NCBI GenBank assembly: GCA_026936335.1 | Contig: JAPMXV010000049.1 | Span: forward strand, 248,001 to 312,000 | Origin: Mantamonas sphyraenae | Taxonomy: Eukaryota; CRuMs; Mantamonadidae | Direction: 5' to 3' | DNA: 64,000 nt | Shown: positions 12,001 to 23,100 of the stretch, in pieces | Position numbering within the stretch: position 1 is the first letter of the stretch | Layout of the letters: every line of letters begins with the position of its first letter | Notes under the pieces: generated by a model | Seen by the model: only the letters and a program-made list of their open reading frames with translations | What the model was told of the DNA's origin: nothing | Databases searched by the model: none | Translations under genes and position numbers: made by a program

Positions 12001-12879
12001 TGCACGTAGGTCGGCCACCGATTGGGTGAGCGTTTGGCACTCTTGCTCAGCATTGGCAGCACGTTGCTGTGCGACGTCGAGCTGCTGTTGGAGAGAGTCA
12101 ATGGTGAGCTGGCGAGTGGCAAGCTGATCGTTGGAGCGGTTCAGCTGATCACGAAGGTCAGCCTGCGCTTGTTGTGTGTCGTCCAAGCTGCTCCTGCTCT
12201 CCTGCAGCGCCGACGACATCTCTTGGGCTTGGCGGAGGTGAGATACGTGCTCATCTTGCAGCTGCTGATATAAAAGCTGTGTATCCACGAGTTCCTGGCG
12301 CACTTTGAGCAGCTCGCCCTGCTGCGAGGTGTACGCGGTTGCCAATTCGCGATTCTGTGCTTGCAACGCCACCACCCGCCGGCCAGCCTCTTGTAGAGCC
12401 TGCCGCTGTTTCTTTGTGTGTTGTTCATGTTCAAGGAGCAGCGAGTGCACCTGAACAAGTTGTTGATCCTTGCGTGCTAGTTCTGAGCGCAGTTCGTTGC
12501 ACAGGCGTTGCGACTCATCTCTCGCCGTCCGCTCCCCCTTCAGACGTTCCTCCAGGGCGCTTATGGCTGCCCCCATGGGTGGGGATGCCCCATCGCTTGC
12601 CATGCCCGTGTCACCATTGCCCCCAGAGAGCAAGTCTTGGAGACGTTGGTCCTGCATCGATTTTTCTTCGTGCGACTTTTGCAACGCCGCCTGTAGCCTG
12701 CATTGTTCCTCCTCATGCGCCATCACTACCTGTGTCAGCTCCTGGCACTTGGCGATAGCCGAGTTGAGGGCAAAGCGCAATTTTTGTTCGCTTCGCAGCC
12801 ACCCTCGCTTCTCCTTCCGAAGCAAACGGAGCTCCTCGTCCTGTGTCGAGGTTCCAGCCGAATCAGCACGTGCACTCAT
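1..12879 (-). CDS. Giant coiled-coil protein with hendecad repeat array (3' end outside window)
   Basis: The start is the ATG at 12879 (MSARADSAGTSTQDEELRLL), just upstream of continuous coiled coil and divergent from the next gene. About 4,290 codons lie in the window; the frame is still open at base 1. In order: charged coiled coil with a duplicated 1.1-kb segment (12193-9602); more coiled coil; a non-repetitive, probably globular island (about 7950-7430); three copies of a module with coiled coil, a CxxC motif and a Gly/Asp-rich linker (7405-6494, 6028-5017, 4594-3425); then 11-residue repeats of the type AELKEQHAQAL. Composition is rich in E, Q, A, K, L and R, with no membrane segment or signal peptide. 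Two frame breaks occur, at 10335-10337 (one extra base) and about 3073-3078 (two bases missing); the repeats continue in register after each. A cytoskeletal, basal-body or Golgi-tether role would suit such a rod, but no family is recognised. Confidence 0.8.
600..2845 (-). repeat. 363-bp higher-order tandem repeat, about six copies
   Basis: A marker beginning gacaatgagcgcatgtgc recurs at 731, 1094, 1457, 1820, 2183 and 2546, exactly 363 bp apart. 363 bp is 121 codons, or eleven 11-residue units. The last four copies look nearly identical, while the first two carry a few variants (for example gcttgtgcatgctgttcc instead of gcttgcgcatgttgctcc). The strict period fades before about 600 and after about 2845, where single hendecads vary more. 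This is the pattern expected from recent unequal exchange or replication slippage. Confidence 0.9.
3073..3078 (-). other. Frame break: two bases missing in a hendecad unit
   Basis: The plus-strand text is cagtctccac, where neighbouring units read cagttctgccac. Two bases are missing, so the minus-strand frame running from 10.3 kb meets a stop at 3033. In the shifted frame the hendecads continue unbroken to base 1. It may be a real truncating mutation or a sequence error in a repeat. Confidence 0.75.
3425..4594 (-). repeat. CxxC module copy 1 of the triplicated segment
   Basis: This segment is nearly identical to 5017-6028 (offset 1434 bp) and to 6494-7405 (offset 3069 bp). It encodes coiled coil, then a CxxC motif, a Gly/Asp-rich linker with several NGG and GAGGG stretches, and a basic coiled coil. 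The three copies differ by scattered base substitutions only, so the duplications are recent or homogenised. Confidence 0.85.
4058..4110 (-). other. CxxC mini-motif, copy 1
   Basis: The translation here is HDVDSCVVCARAQELTG, a C-x2-C pair preceded by NPL and a histidine and followed by CARA and ELTG. It interrupts coiled coil, as the zinc hook of Rad50 does, although no homology to Rad50 is claimed. Confidence 0.6.
5017..6028 (-). repeat. CxxC module copy 2 of the triplicated segment
   Basis: Second copy of the segment found at 3425-4594 and 6494-7405. The CxxC motif lies at about 5494-5540. Between copies 1 and 2 lies ordinary heptad coiled coil (about 4600-5015). Between copies 2 and 3 lies a short hendecad block (about 6060-6490). 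Confidence 0.85.
6494..7405 (-). repeat. CxxC module copy 3 of the triplicated segment
   Basis: Third, most N-terminal copy of the module. Its similarity to copy 1 ends at about 7405, where the protein changes to the unique island. Its CxxC motif is at about 7128-7175. Copy 3 shares with copy 1 the flank 6494-6655, which copy 2 lacks. Confidence 0.85.
9602..10717 (-). repeat. Internal direct repeat, copy A (about 1.1 kb)
   Basis: Nearly identical to 11079-12193, offset 1477 bp before and 1476 bp after the extra T at 10335-10337. Both copies encode the same coiled coil, running through MEKKREEE and TRAEQRAAEAHALWEQ. The identity extends over synonymous positions, so the duplication is young or kept uniform by gene conversion. 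Confidence 0.9.
10335..10337 (-). other. Frame break: extra base in a T run relative to its paralogous copy
   Basis: Copy A reads gctctttcctc on the plus strand; copy B (about 11808) reads gctcttcctc. The extra T shifts the minus-strand frame between the two long open stretches 12879-10147 and 10370-3033. Copy B, 1.48 kb away in the same gene, keeps the frame and so serves as an internal control that the coding sequence is continuous. Confidence 0.85.
11079..12193 (-). repeat. Internal direct repeat, copy B (about 1.1 kb)
   Basis: Partner of 9602-10717. It lies in the N-terminal part of the coiled-coil gene and keeps one open frame throughout. About 360 bp of different coiled coil separates the two copies. 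Confidence 0.9.
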
Positions 12880-13031
12880 ACTGCCAATTTCTTGTGTACA
12901 ATTGGATGGGTGGCAACGTGTGTGTGTGTGTGCTGTGTGTGTGCTGTGCGTGTCTCGACTGCTGTTGTGTGGTTTGGCCCGGCCGGCGGCTCTGCCCAGA
13001 ACGGGCCAGACAAACACGAACACTCCGAAGC
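12880..13031. promoter_or_regulatory. Short divergent intergenic region with GT repeats
   Basis: These 152 bp separate the ATG of the minus-strand coiled-coil gene (12879) from the ATG of the plus-strand ependymin-like gene (13032). They must hold both 5' leaders and probably a shared promoter. A GT-rich microsatellite lies at about 12918-12953. I see no clear TATA box. Confidence 0.4.
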
Positions 13032-14150
13032 ATGAGCAAAACCCTTGCCTTCCTGGCTCTCCTTGCGTTTGCGACGCTTGCATGCGCATCGACTCCTTCT
13101 CATCCGTCCATCCCGACTGCATTCTCGGCCACCTTGAAAATGACCGTCTCAGGTCACATTTCCGTGGATGGCAAGATGTTCTTTGACGCAACTGGCAACC
13201 GCATGCGCATCGATGGCACCTACAACTCAACGTCCTTCGAGACGTTGATTCTGTACGCCGAGGGCAAGCAGTACGCCATCGATTCGGCCCAGTCTTTCTG
13301 CCAAAGCTCCACGACGGGCGGCAATGCATCCGATCTTTTCCGTGCGCTCCCGTACACGCAGTACAACGGCACGTTGACTGTGAACGGCCAGCAGGTCACC
13401 AAGTGGATCTTCAGCGCAGCGAAAATCTACTACCTCTTTGCAGGCGACACCCCGGTTGCCTTCAGCGTGCAGGACGCCGTGACGTACGAGTGGTCGGACG
13501 TCGACATGAACGAGCCCGATGCGGCGGTATGGACGGTCCCGTCGTACTGCAACGGCAAGGAAAGCCCGTCGATGCATCCTATGCACAAAATCCTGATCCA
13601 CGCGAGCCGCGCACACAGCTCCCCCGTGCGCCCGTCGCCTCCGCAGGGCTGGATCGCTGACATTACGGTCACTTTCCCCAACGGCACCTCACTTGGCGGC
13701 ACCGAGGCCTTCGACGTTCTCGGCAACCGTGTGCGCCTGGATCTGAATGTCAACAACAACAAGGACGTCGTGGAGGTCCTCTACCTCTATAACCAGCAGC
13801 TGGAGCTGGACATTGTCAACGGGCAAACCTGCGAACGCAAGAACAAGACCGGTTTTGCTGATGATGTGTTTGTGCCGCTGCGATTCGCAAGCTTCAACGG
13901 CACCGTCACCCAGCAAGGAAAGACCATGACCCGATGGGTGGCAGACGATGGCACCTACACGTACATCTTTCTGGGCAACACCCCCGTCAGCCTTGAGATC
14001 CACAATCTCCTCACCTTCGCCTGGAGCAACATGACCATCGAAACGCCGGACAACTCTGTGTTCAACGTTCCCAGCCAATGTGTCAAGTCAGCCAACGCCG
14101 TCCACGCACCCACTCAAGAGCTGCTTGCCATGCTTTCGTCCGCACACTGA
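13032..14150 (+). CDS. Secreted protein with two tandem ependymin-like domains
   Basis: A single-exon gene of 372 codons. The ATG at 13032 is chosen because it starts a clear signal peptide (MSKTLAFLALLAFATLACAS). Two homologous domains follow, roughly residues 28-177 and 205-352. Each has the order: FDxxGNRxR strand, an LYxxxxQxxxD strand, a first cysteine (QSFC or GQTC), a GT(L/V)T..G..xTxW strand, a YxxFxGxTPV strand, and a final VPS-x-C. This order and the terminal PSxC fit the ependymin-related family, secreted calcium- or lipid-binding proteins with a LolA-like fold. Several N-x-S/T sites suggest glycosylation. The gene is divergent from the first coiled-coil gene and ends 39 bp from the convergent end of the giant gene. 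The family call is by pattern; another LolA-like family is possible. Confidence 0.7.
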   Translation: MSKTLAFLALLAFATLACASTPSHPSIPTAFSATLKMTVSGHISVDGKMFFDATGNRMRIDGTYNSTSFETLILYAEGKQYAIDSAQSFCQSSTTGGNASDLFRALPYTQYNGTLTVNGQQVTKWIFSAAKIYYLFAGDTPVAFSVQDAVTYEWSDVDMNEPDAAVWTVPSYCNGKESPSMHPMHKILIHASRAHSSPVRPSPPQGWIADITVTFPNGTSLGGTEAFDVLGNRVRLDLNVNNNKDVVEVLYLYNQQLELDIVNGQTCERKNKTGFADDVFVPLRFASFNGTVTQQGKTMTRWVADDGTYTYIFLGNTPVSLEIHNLLTFAWSNMTIETPDNSVFNVPSQCVKSANAVHAPTQELLAMLSSAH

Positions 14151-14189
14151 TCTGCAACGCAAATCCACAGTTCATTCCGTCCTTTTCCA

Positions 14190-17100
14190 TCATCGGTTGC
14201 CTCTGCTCACTCTTCCTCCCCGATTCTTGGTCTTGCTGCTGCTGCTGCGGCTGCTCATGCCACTCATGTCGCTCGAGCTTCCTTCGTCCCCTTCCTCCAA
14301 CTCCGGCACCCAGCCCAACGGAACACCCACACGCCGCTCCGCGCGCTCGCTATCGTCGTAGGCGTGTCCAGTAGACTCTCGTTCGCCCGTCAGCTCAAAG
14401 TTGCGTGTGCAGATGGGGCAGTCGTCTGGCACGTGATGCAACGGGTTGCTGCTGCGCTCCTCTTCCAACTCCCGCAGCAGCTCCTTGCCTTGCAACGCTC
14501 CGCGCGACACTTGCTCCTGCAGACCGTGTGCGTATCCGCTCAATTGTGCATAGGCGTTCCTCAGCGACTGCAACTTCTCCTGCGCAGCCTCACGCTGTTC
14601 CAGAGCCCGTTCGAGCTGTGCCGCCAGCTCCACCATGTCCCGCTCCATCCCGCGTTTCTGTTCCAGCTCGCGTTGGCACACCTCCAACTGCACTCGCATC
14701 TCCTGTGCTGCGTCCACTTTCTCCTGCAGCTCACGCACACGTGCTTCTGCACGCTCCACGTCTCGCTGCAGTCGTGCCTCGGCCTCGCCTCCCCCTGCGC
14801 TCACGCCTACGTTGCCACTGCTTCCTCCGCGCATGCGCATCTGCTTTTCCAGGTTGCCCACTTGCTCTTCCAAAACCTGTCGTCGTACCTTTTCCTCCTG
14901 TGCGCTCTTGCTAGCTTCTTTGCGGTCTCTCTCGCTGGATTCCAACCTCCTCTTGGCTTCTCTCAGCTGCTCCTCCGCCTTGGCTCCCATCTCTGCCTTG
15001 GCCACCAGTTGCGCATGTTCCGCTTCCAGTTGCTTGCTCTGCGCTTCCCGTGCCGCACTCTCGCGTCCAAGTTCACGCAGCTGCTCTCGCATTTCCTGGT
15101 TCTCTGCTGTGACCTTGTCTAGCGCAGCCTTGATCTGCTTGCTCTCTCCTTCTCCAATCTGAACCTGCATCTTGCTCTCAGACAAGCTTCGCTCCAGCTC
15201 CATCTCATGCTGTCGCTGCTTCTCCCGCTCCTCCCGCTCGCGCTCCAGCTTCGCCTCTGTCTTGGCCTGTTGCTCTTCTGCAGCTGCCTTTGCCTTACGC
15301 TCACGCTCCAACGCCGCTTCCAGATCCAGCGCCTTTCCTGCCATGGCGTTGTGTTCGCTCGCCGCAGCGCGTTTCTCGCGATGCAGTTCCTCCACTTCGT
15401 CGCGAAGCTCTTGCATCAATGCTTCCTGACTCTTCAGCAGCTCCTTGTTCTGCTTTAGCACAGCCACGTCCACTTGCAAGCTCTGCAACGCCTTGCTCGC
15501 CTCCTTGTGCTCCTCTCGTACCGCACGTTCGCTCGCCTCTGCTGCTGCCAATCGTGTCTCCAGCTCCGCCTTGCTCTTTTCCAGTTGTGCAACCTCTCGG
15601 CTGGCTCGCTCCACTGCACGCTCTGCTTTGCCTGCTCGCTCGCTCCACATGCGCTCTTGCTCCTGTGCCTTTTCCACCGCACGCTCCTTCGCCTCCCGCT
15701 CCCGCTCCGCCTCCCTCTCCGCGCTCACTGCTCGCTTTTCCGCCGCGGCCACCGCTGCCGAGTCCTTTGTCAAGCTGCGTCGCTCTTCTTCTTCCTTGGA
15801 CATCTTTGCCTCTATGCGTGCCAGAGCGCTTTCTGCCGCAACGGCGCGGCTCTGCGCCTGGCTCACATCGATCTCCAGCTCCTTCACACGTGTCTCCAGC
15901 TTCGACTTTGTCTTGCGTGTCTTGTTGTACGCCTCCTGCACACGTTGCTTCTCGTCCTCCACCCTGCGCTTCTCCTCGCGCACCTGTCGCATTTGCTCCA
16001 GACTCTCTGCCCACTTACTTTCCAGCTCCTGGGTGCGGCTCTCCTTCTGCGTGGCCTTCTCTTTCGCTTCCTTTGCGCTGGTCTCGGCCAGTCCTGCGCG
16101 CTGCTCCGCTGCATTCTTGTCCAGCTCCACACGCTGCAGTGCTTTCTCCAGCTCGCGTATCTGTCCTTCCAGCTGCTTCTTTTCCTGTCGCACTTCGTTG
16201 TACGCCTGCTGGCTTCTCTCCAACTCACGTCTCACACGCTCCAACTCGCCCGATTGTTCCACGCTCCTCTCTCGCTCTTCCACCAGCCGCATGCTCGATT
16301 GCTGCGACTGCTCCCGTGCACTGCGCTCCAGCTCCAGCTGGTGCTCCATCTGCGCCCTTTCGCTCTCCACCTGCTGCATGCGTTCTTCGGCGCGTTGAAG
16401 GTTGCTCATGGCTGCCTCCAGTCGCTGTGCTGCTCGCTGGCTCTCCAGTTCCGCTTCGTGTACCCGTTCCTCCATCTTTTCCAGTTTGCTCTCTGCACGC
16501 TCCGTACCACGCTTCGCCTCCCGTTCGCTTTCCTGACTCGCGCGCATCTGTGCTTGCAGACGCGCCACCTCCAGCTCAAGCGCCCCCTTTTCCTGCTTCA
16601 GTGCGTCGCACGCATCGCGCGCCGCCTGCAGCTCGCCGCGCAGCACCTGCGCCTCCTTGGCTGCTGTGTCTGCTTCCTTCTGCACACGTCGCACCTCATT
16701 TTCCAGCTGCTGCACGCGCAGTTCGTGCTCGTTCCGCATGCGTTCCACACGTGCCTCATTGCTTGTCTGCGCACGTGTCTCGTTTTCTCTCAGGTCGGCT
16801 CGCAGCTCCTCCACGGTCTTGCGAAGACCCACCACCTCTTCTGCACTTCGCTCCGCACGCCCATTCGCCTCCCGCGCGCTCATCTGTGCCTCACTCACCT
16901 CCTTTTGCGCACGCAGTGCCCACTCTGCGCTGTCGTCCTTCCTTTCCAGCGCCAGCTGTGCATTCTGCTTTTCCAGGTCGGCGATGCGCTGCCGCTCCAG
17001 CTCCACAGCTGCTCCGAGTTCGTCCGCTCGCTGTTCCGCTGCGCGCAGCTCTTTCGCCTTCGCCTCACCCTTTACTTGCTCCACGTCCAGCGCCCGCTGC

Positions 17101-20100
17101 AGACGGGCAACCTCTGCCGCAAGGGTTTCTCGTTCCCGTTCCACCTTTTGCCATCCGCTTCGCTCCTTCTGTTTCTCCTCGGCCGTCTGCTCGCGCCGCT
17201 TCAGCTCTTGCCTTGCCTCGTTCACCTCCTCCCTGCTCAGCTCAAGCTCCTTGCGCACACGTCCCAGCTCCTGGCTCAGCTCGCTGCGCTTATCTTCCGT
17301 GCTGCGTTGCTCTACCACCAGCCCGGCCAGCTTCTTCTCCAGCTCCATTTGCACCTCCTGCTGCGTTTGTACTCTCTTTGCAGCGCTGGATGCCTCCTGG
17401 CGCGCCTCTTCCATCGCCAACTCCATTGCACGTTGCTGTTCGCGAGCAAGCTGAACCGCTTGCGTCTGTTCCGTGTACCGTCGCTTCTGCTCCGACACCG
17501 CCTGTTCCAGAGCTGCCACGCGTCCCTCTGCTTCCTTATTCTTGCGCTTCAGAGCCTTGGCCAGCTCCGTGGCCTTGTGCAGCTTGCGTGCCTGGTCGTC
17601 GCGCATGCGTTGCACTCGGCTCAGCTCCTCCACAGCTGCCGCTTCGCTCTTTTCGCGTGCGCTCATTTGCTTGGCGTTCTCCTCCATCTGCCGGCTCATG
17701 CTGCGCGTATGTGCCTCGGCCTTTTCCAGTGCACGCTGCACACCCTGCAGCTCCTCCTGCAATTCCTCCACATGTTTGGCCAGCACGGACAGTTCCGCTT
17801 CGCGTCCGCTCACCTGCATCCTCAACTCCTCCACTCGTTTCTCCTGCGCTTCCGCCATGCTGCTGACACGTTCCTGTGTCGCACGCAGCTCCTGACGCAA
17901 CTCGCTTCTCTCTTCGCTCACGCTCGCCAGCCGCTCCGTCGTCGCCTCCAGTTTCTCGCTCGTCGCACGCAGGCTTGCACGCAGGCCATCCACCTCGTCC
18001 TCCTTTGCACTCTGCATCGTTTCCACACGCACAAGGTTCGTGCTCGTTTCGTTCAGCGCCGTCTCTGCAGACGACGCACGCGCAGCCTCTGCTTGCGCTT
18101 GCGTCTCCAGCCGCTCCAGCTTGGCTTCCAACGCCTCTTTGTCCATCGCCAGTCGCTCCGCGCGCTCCTTGCTCTCTGCAAGCTGCGCGTTCAAACGCAC
18201 GCGTTGTTCCTGGTGAGAAACAATCTGTTCTTCGCGTGCCCTGGCCGCATCTTCCAGTTGCTCCACACGCTGCGACATCCGGCCCAGCTCCTCCTTTGCC
18301 TCGCGCGTCGCCTGCTTCCATTCGTTCAGACTCTCTTCAAGCGCCTGCACGCGTCGCTTCTCCTCGTGTACACTCTCCCTACTCGACGCACCGCGCTGCT
18401 CCTCCACCTCCAGCGCATCCTGCTTGGCCTGCAGCGCCGCCTTGGTCTCTTCCACCGCCCCTCGCAGTGTGTTGATCTCCAGTTGCACCTTGAGCTCGCG
18501 TTCCGCACGCGCCTCCTTCATCGACTGCACCTCGGCCTGCAGCCGTTCCACCTCGCCCTCCTTCTTCTCCAGAGCCGCCGCCAGCACGTCGCGAGAATCT
18601 CGCAGCGTGCGAACGTCCGTCGCGTGCTGCTTGTTCGCCTCAAACAGCCGGTTGTACTCCTTCTCCACACTCGCCTTTGCCGCCTCGTGTTCACTCTTCA
18701 TCTTCAGCAGCTGCTCCTGGAACCTCTGTCTGCTCGTTTCCGCCGCACGGAAGTGTTGCATCTGACGCTCATTCACAAGGGCCTCCGCCTTTGCTCGCGA
18801 TTCCTTTGCGTTGCGGTGTGCTGCTCGCAGCGCCTCCACCTCGTCTTTCAGGCTCTTTGCAGTCTCGGCCGTCTGTTCCTCACGCGCCCGCACAATCTGC
18901 ACTTCTGTTTCCAGCTCTCCCCGAGCTTCGCGGCACACGTTCAAGTCGCGCTTGCTCGTCTCCAGTTCCCGTTGCAGCTGGCTCGCCTCTGCTTCGCTCG
19001 CCTCGCGTTTCTCCTGCTCCCGTTCGCATCGTTGCTTCCATTCGCGCACGTCCATCCTCAGTTGAGAAATATTTTCTTCTTGTTGCCTCACGTTCTCCTG
19101 CGCGTGGCCCAGGTCTGTTTCTGCGTTTTGACGCAACTGACGCAACTCCACCAGCGCCGCACGCTGCTTCCCGTTCTCTTCCTCCAGCGCCGCCACCTGC
19201 TTTTGCGCCTCCTCCAAACGCACACGCGCTTCCTTCAGGCCGCTTTCCATCTCCTTGCGTCCGCGCTTGCTGCGTGCCACCTCGCTGCGCATCCGGTCGG
19301 CTTCGCGCACATGCTCCGCACGCGCACTCGCCAGCTCCTTCTCCAGCGAACCCACCTTCTCCTGTGCGCTTTGCAGACTCGCTTGTGTGCGCTCGGCCCC
19401 TTCGCGGCTAGCTTGAAGCTGTGTCTGCGCCGTGGACAGCGCTGTGCTCAGATCTCCTTTGCTTGCGCTCAGCGCAGACAACTGCTCGCGTGCCTCTTGC
19501 AGCCTTGCGTCCAGCTTTTCCGCACGTTTCTCCACCTTGGCCAGCTGCTCCTCTTGGTTCTTGCGAAGCGCCATGTCCTCCTCACGGCCCTTGCGCAGCA
19601 TGGACGCCTCTTGCTCCGCCGCCCGTTTGCTCGCAACCAGTTGCTCCTGCGCCTCACGCATTTGTGCAAGTGCCTCCTGCAGCTGCATGCGCGTTGCACT
19701 CTCGTTCGCCACATCTGCTTGCAGCTCACTCACGCTGCTGTTCAGCTCCTCCTCGCGTGCTGCACGTTCTTCCTTGGCCTCGCGCAGCAGCGCCTGAAGC
19801 GTTTGCACTTGTTCCTGCATCTGCTCTCGTTTGCTCTGCTCGATGTCTGCTCGCCGTTCGCAAACCTCCGCCTTGCTGCGCAGCTCTTCAATCTGCTTCA
19901 CCGCCTGCTCCCGCTGTTCGACAGTTCCATCCAGCTGACTCGACAATAGGCGCGACTCTTCCTGGAAAGACATTTGCAGCTCGCTCGCACGGGCCTCTGC
20001 CTCATCCTTGCGCGTGCGCGCGTCCTCCAGCAGCTCCTCCAGTCTCGTCACCTTGTTGCGCAGCTGCTCCATTGCAAAGCGCATGTCAGACTGTTGTTCC

Positions 20101-23100
20101 TGTGCCTCGCTCAGCTGGTTCAACACCTCGCGCTTCTCCTTGGCCAGATCGTCCTTCTCTTGCGACCTCTGCTCCAGGTGGCTGGCCAGTGTTTCCATTT
20201 GCTTTCGCTGTGACTCTACCTGCGAACGCAAACTCACGTCTTCCAGCTCGATGCGCCTGTTCTCCTCCTGGCAAAGCCTATGTGCTTCCCTCATGCGACT
20301 CAGCTCCTCGAAAAGCCCACTTGCACGCGTTGCCTCCACCCTGCCCTCGTTCTCCAACACGGCCAGTCGCAAACTTTGCTCTCGCTGACGGCTGTCCAGC
20401 TCACGCACACGCGCCTGCTCTGCACCCAGCGCCTGTTCGCTCTTTTCCAGTGCAGCCACGACCTCTTCGCGCTTTGTCACAGCCGCCTCCAATCGCATCT
20501 CCAGCGCTCGTATCTCGCCGCGGAGCGTGTTTTGAACGGCCTGCTGCTCTTGCGACACGTTTGCCTCCTTGCCACGCTCCTTCTCTAGCGCCTTTTGCAG
20601 TCCCTGCACTTCGCGCTTCGACTCGGCGAGTGCCTGCTCCGCCGCTCGCTGTGCCTTGTGCACACCGTCCAGCTCTCGTTCCAGCGTGCGCACACTCTCG
20701 CGTGCACGATCTCGCTCGCGCGTCGCCTCTTCCAACTCTCCTTCCACTGTTTGCACGCGCAGCTGAGCTACGCGCACCTGTTCGCGCAGCTCTTCACTTG
20801 TGTGCTCATTCGTGCGCAGCTGTTCCTCCAGCCCGCGCCTCGCACGCCGGCCCTTTTCGTATCGCTCACTCACACGCTCCAACTCCTTTTCCACCTTGGC
20901 AAGCTCTTCGCGCGCCCGCTCTTCGCTCATGCCACGTTTCGACAGGGCCAAACGCGCGTCTGCAAGCTGCTCGCGCAGCTGCTCGTTCTCCGCACCCTGC
21001 CTCTCTGCCACGCCCCTGCTCTGCTCAACCTCCTGCTGCAGCGCCTCGATGCGCGGTAGATGTCGGTTTGACACTTCGCTGCGCAGCGTCTCGTGCTTGT
21101 TCACAAGCTCCGTGTGCTGCTGCACGAGCTCCTCATGCTTCGCCACAAGCCGCTCCTCTCTTGCGCGTCCCTCTCCCAGACTCTGTTCGGCATGGCCCAT
21201 CTTGACGGCCAGCACGCGATGCGACGATCGCTCCTCTTCCAGACGCACGCGCGCCGCTTCGGCCTTGCCCTCAGCCTCTGCAGCCTCGTCCTTGGCTGCC
21301 TCTGCCTCGCTGCGTGATTCGGCAAGCGCACGTCGCAATTCGCTCGTTTCGCGCGCACGTGCACTCTGCTCGTCCGCCAGTTGCTGCTCCAACGACCTAC
21401 GCCCATCCCGCTCTGCATCAAGCAGCTCACGTACCTCCCGCAGCTCCGTTTCTTGTTTGCTCGCCGTCTCTTTGCTCAGTGCGTACATCTGCTGCACAGA
21501 TTCCACACGGAACACTTGTTCCTGGACTGCTGCACGCAGCTCCTGCACCGTTGAACGCTGTGCCTCCTCTTGTCGCCTCATCGCGTCCGCCTCCCGCCGC
21601 GCTTCTTCGTACCGGCTCTCCAGGCTTTCCACTTGGGCGCCCAGATCCTGTTGTGAACGGTTCAGCGCACCCACAGTACTTGTGGCCTCACGCAGTCCAC
21701 TTTCCAGCGCTTCTGCATGCGATTGTTCGTTTGTGCGCAGTTCCTTGAGCGTTTCCAACTCGCGTGCAGTCTGGTCGTACGTCGCTTGCAGCTCGTTCAA
21801 CTTGCGCGTGCTGCTTCGCAGCCTGTTTTTCAGCTCACTGCCCACCTCTTGCTGCTCCTTCAGCACTTGCTCCACCTGCGCCGTCAAGCGTTCTTTTTGC
21901 TCGACAAGCCGCTCGTTCTCTTTGCTCAACGACTGCATCTCGTACGCCATTCCCTGCACCTTTTTCTCCGATGCCGTCAGTTGCTGTCGCACTCGGTCCA
22001 ACTCGCTCTCAGTCGCAGCCATTTCTCCGCGCATACGCTGCACGTCGCTACTCTGCTCGTTTAGCCTCTGCTGCAACCCCTTGCGCCGCTCTTCTTCCAT
22101 TTCCAGCGTCGATTGCACGTGCACCACTTGCAGCTCCGCCTTGCTCAGCTGGTCTTGCGCGCGCGAGTGCTCCTCTCGCACGCTACGCAGCTCGTCGGCC
22201 AGCTGCAGACGTGATGCTCGTTCTTCTGCAAGCTTGGCCTCTGTTTGCACACGCACAAACTCGGCCTTTTCTCGCTCGCCCATCGCCTGCATGTTTTGCG
22301 TCGTCACCTTCCCGATCTGCTTCTTCACCTCTTCCACTTCGCGCTCATACCTCCCCTCCACCGCCTCCAGTTCACCCTGCAGCTGCCGCACACGCGCATT
22401 GTGTGCCTCTTCCTTGCGCAGGGCAGCCTCTTCCACGCTGCTCATCTGGCTCTGTACTCGTGCAAGCTTGACCTGCGTGTCACTCAGCGTCGCCGACTGT
22501 GTACGCAGTTGCTCCTCCGCCATCGCCTTGGCCTCCCGCAACTGCCCCACTTCTCGCTCCAATGCCTCGCTCGCGTCCCGCCGTCCCTGCACTTCCATCT
22601 GCAGCGTGCTCACTTGCGCCTCACTCTCTTTGCGAGCTCGCTTGTACTTGTTCACCTGTTCCTGCAGTCGCGCACGCGCTGCCTCCACCTGACTCATCCC
22701 AGCCACGGTGCGCTCCAGCTCACGCACTTGTGTGCGCAAGCGCTCATTCTCAGCTCCCACTCGCTCCGCACGCACGCTTGCCTTGCTTTCCAGCTCACCC
22801 TGCCGCTCCGCTCGCTCCCGCAGATCCTTGCACGCGTTGCGTTCAGCATCCAGCTCCTTTTCTACCTGCTCACATCTCTTTTCGAGCGACTCGACCTGCT
22901 CAACCAGCCGTGCTTGGGTCACTTCACGCACTCGCATCTCCTCTCCCAGCGACTGCTTCTCTTCACCCAACAAACGCATTTCACCGCGTAGCTTCTCTCG
23001 TGCGGCGCTGGATGCGGCCAGCTCTTCACGCACGCCACTTAGCTGCGCGCTCAGCCTTTCGTTTTCCGCGTTCAGGCGCTCGTTTGCTCCACGTGACTCG

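Noticed and set aside
15474-19949. Plus-strand open frame of 1,491 codons, Leu/Cys/His-rich
   Set aside because: It is a shadow of the coiled-coil gene: codons for E, Q, K and A read backwards become L, C, S and F without stops. The same holds for the other long plus-strand frames between 15 and 50 kb.
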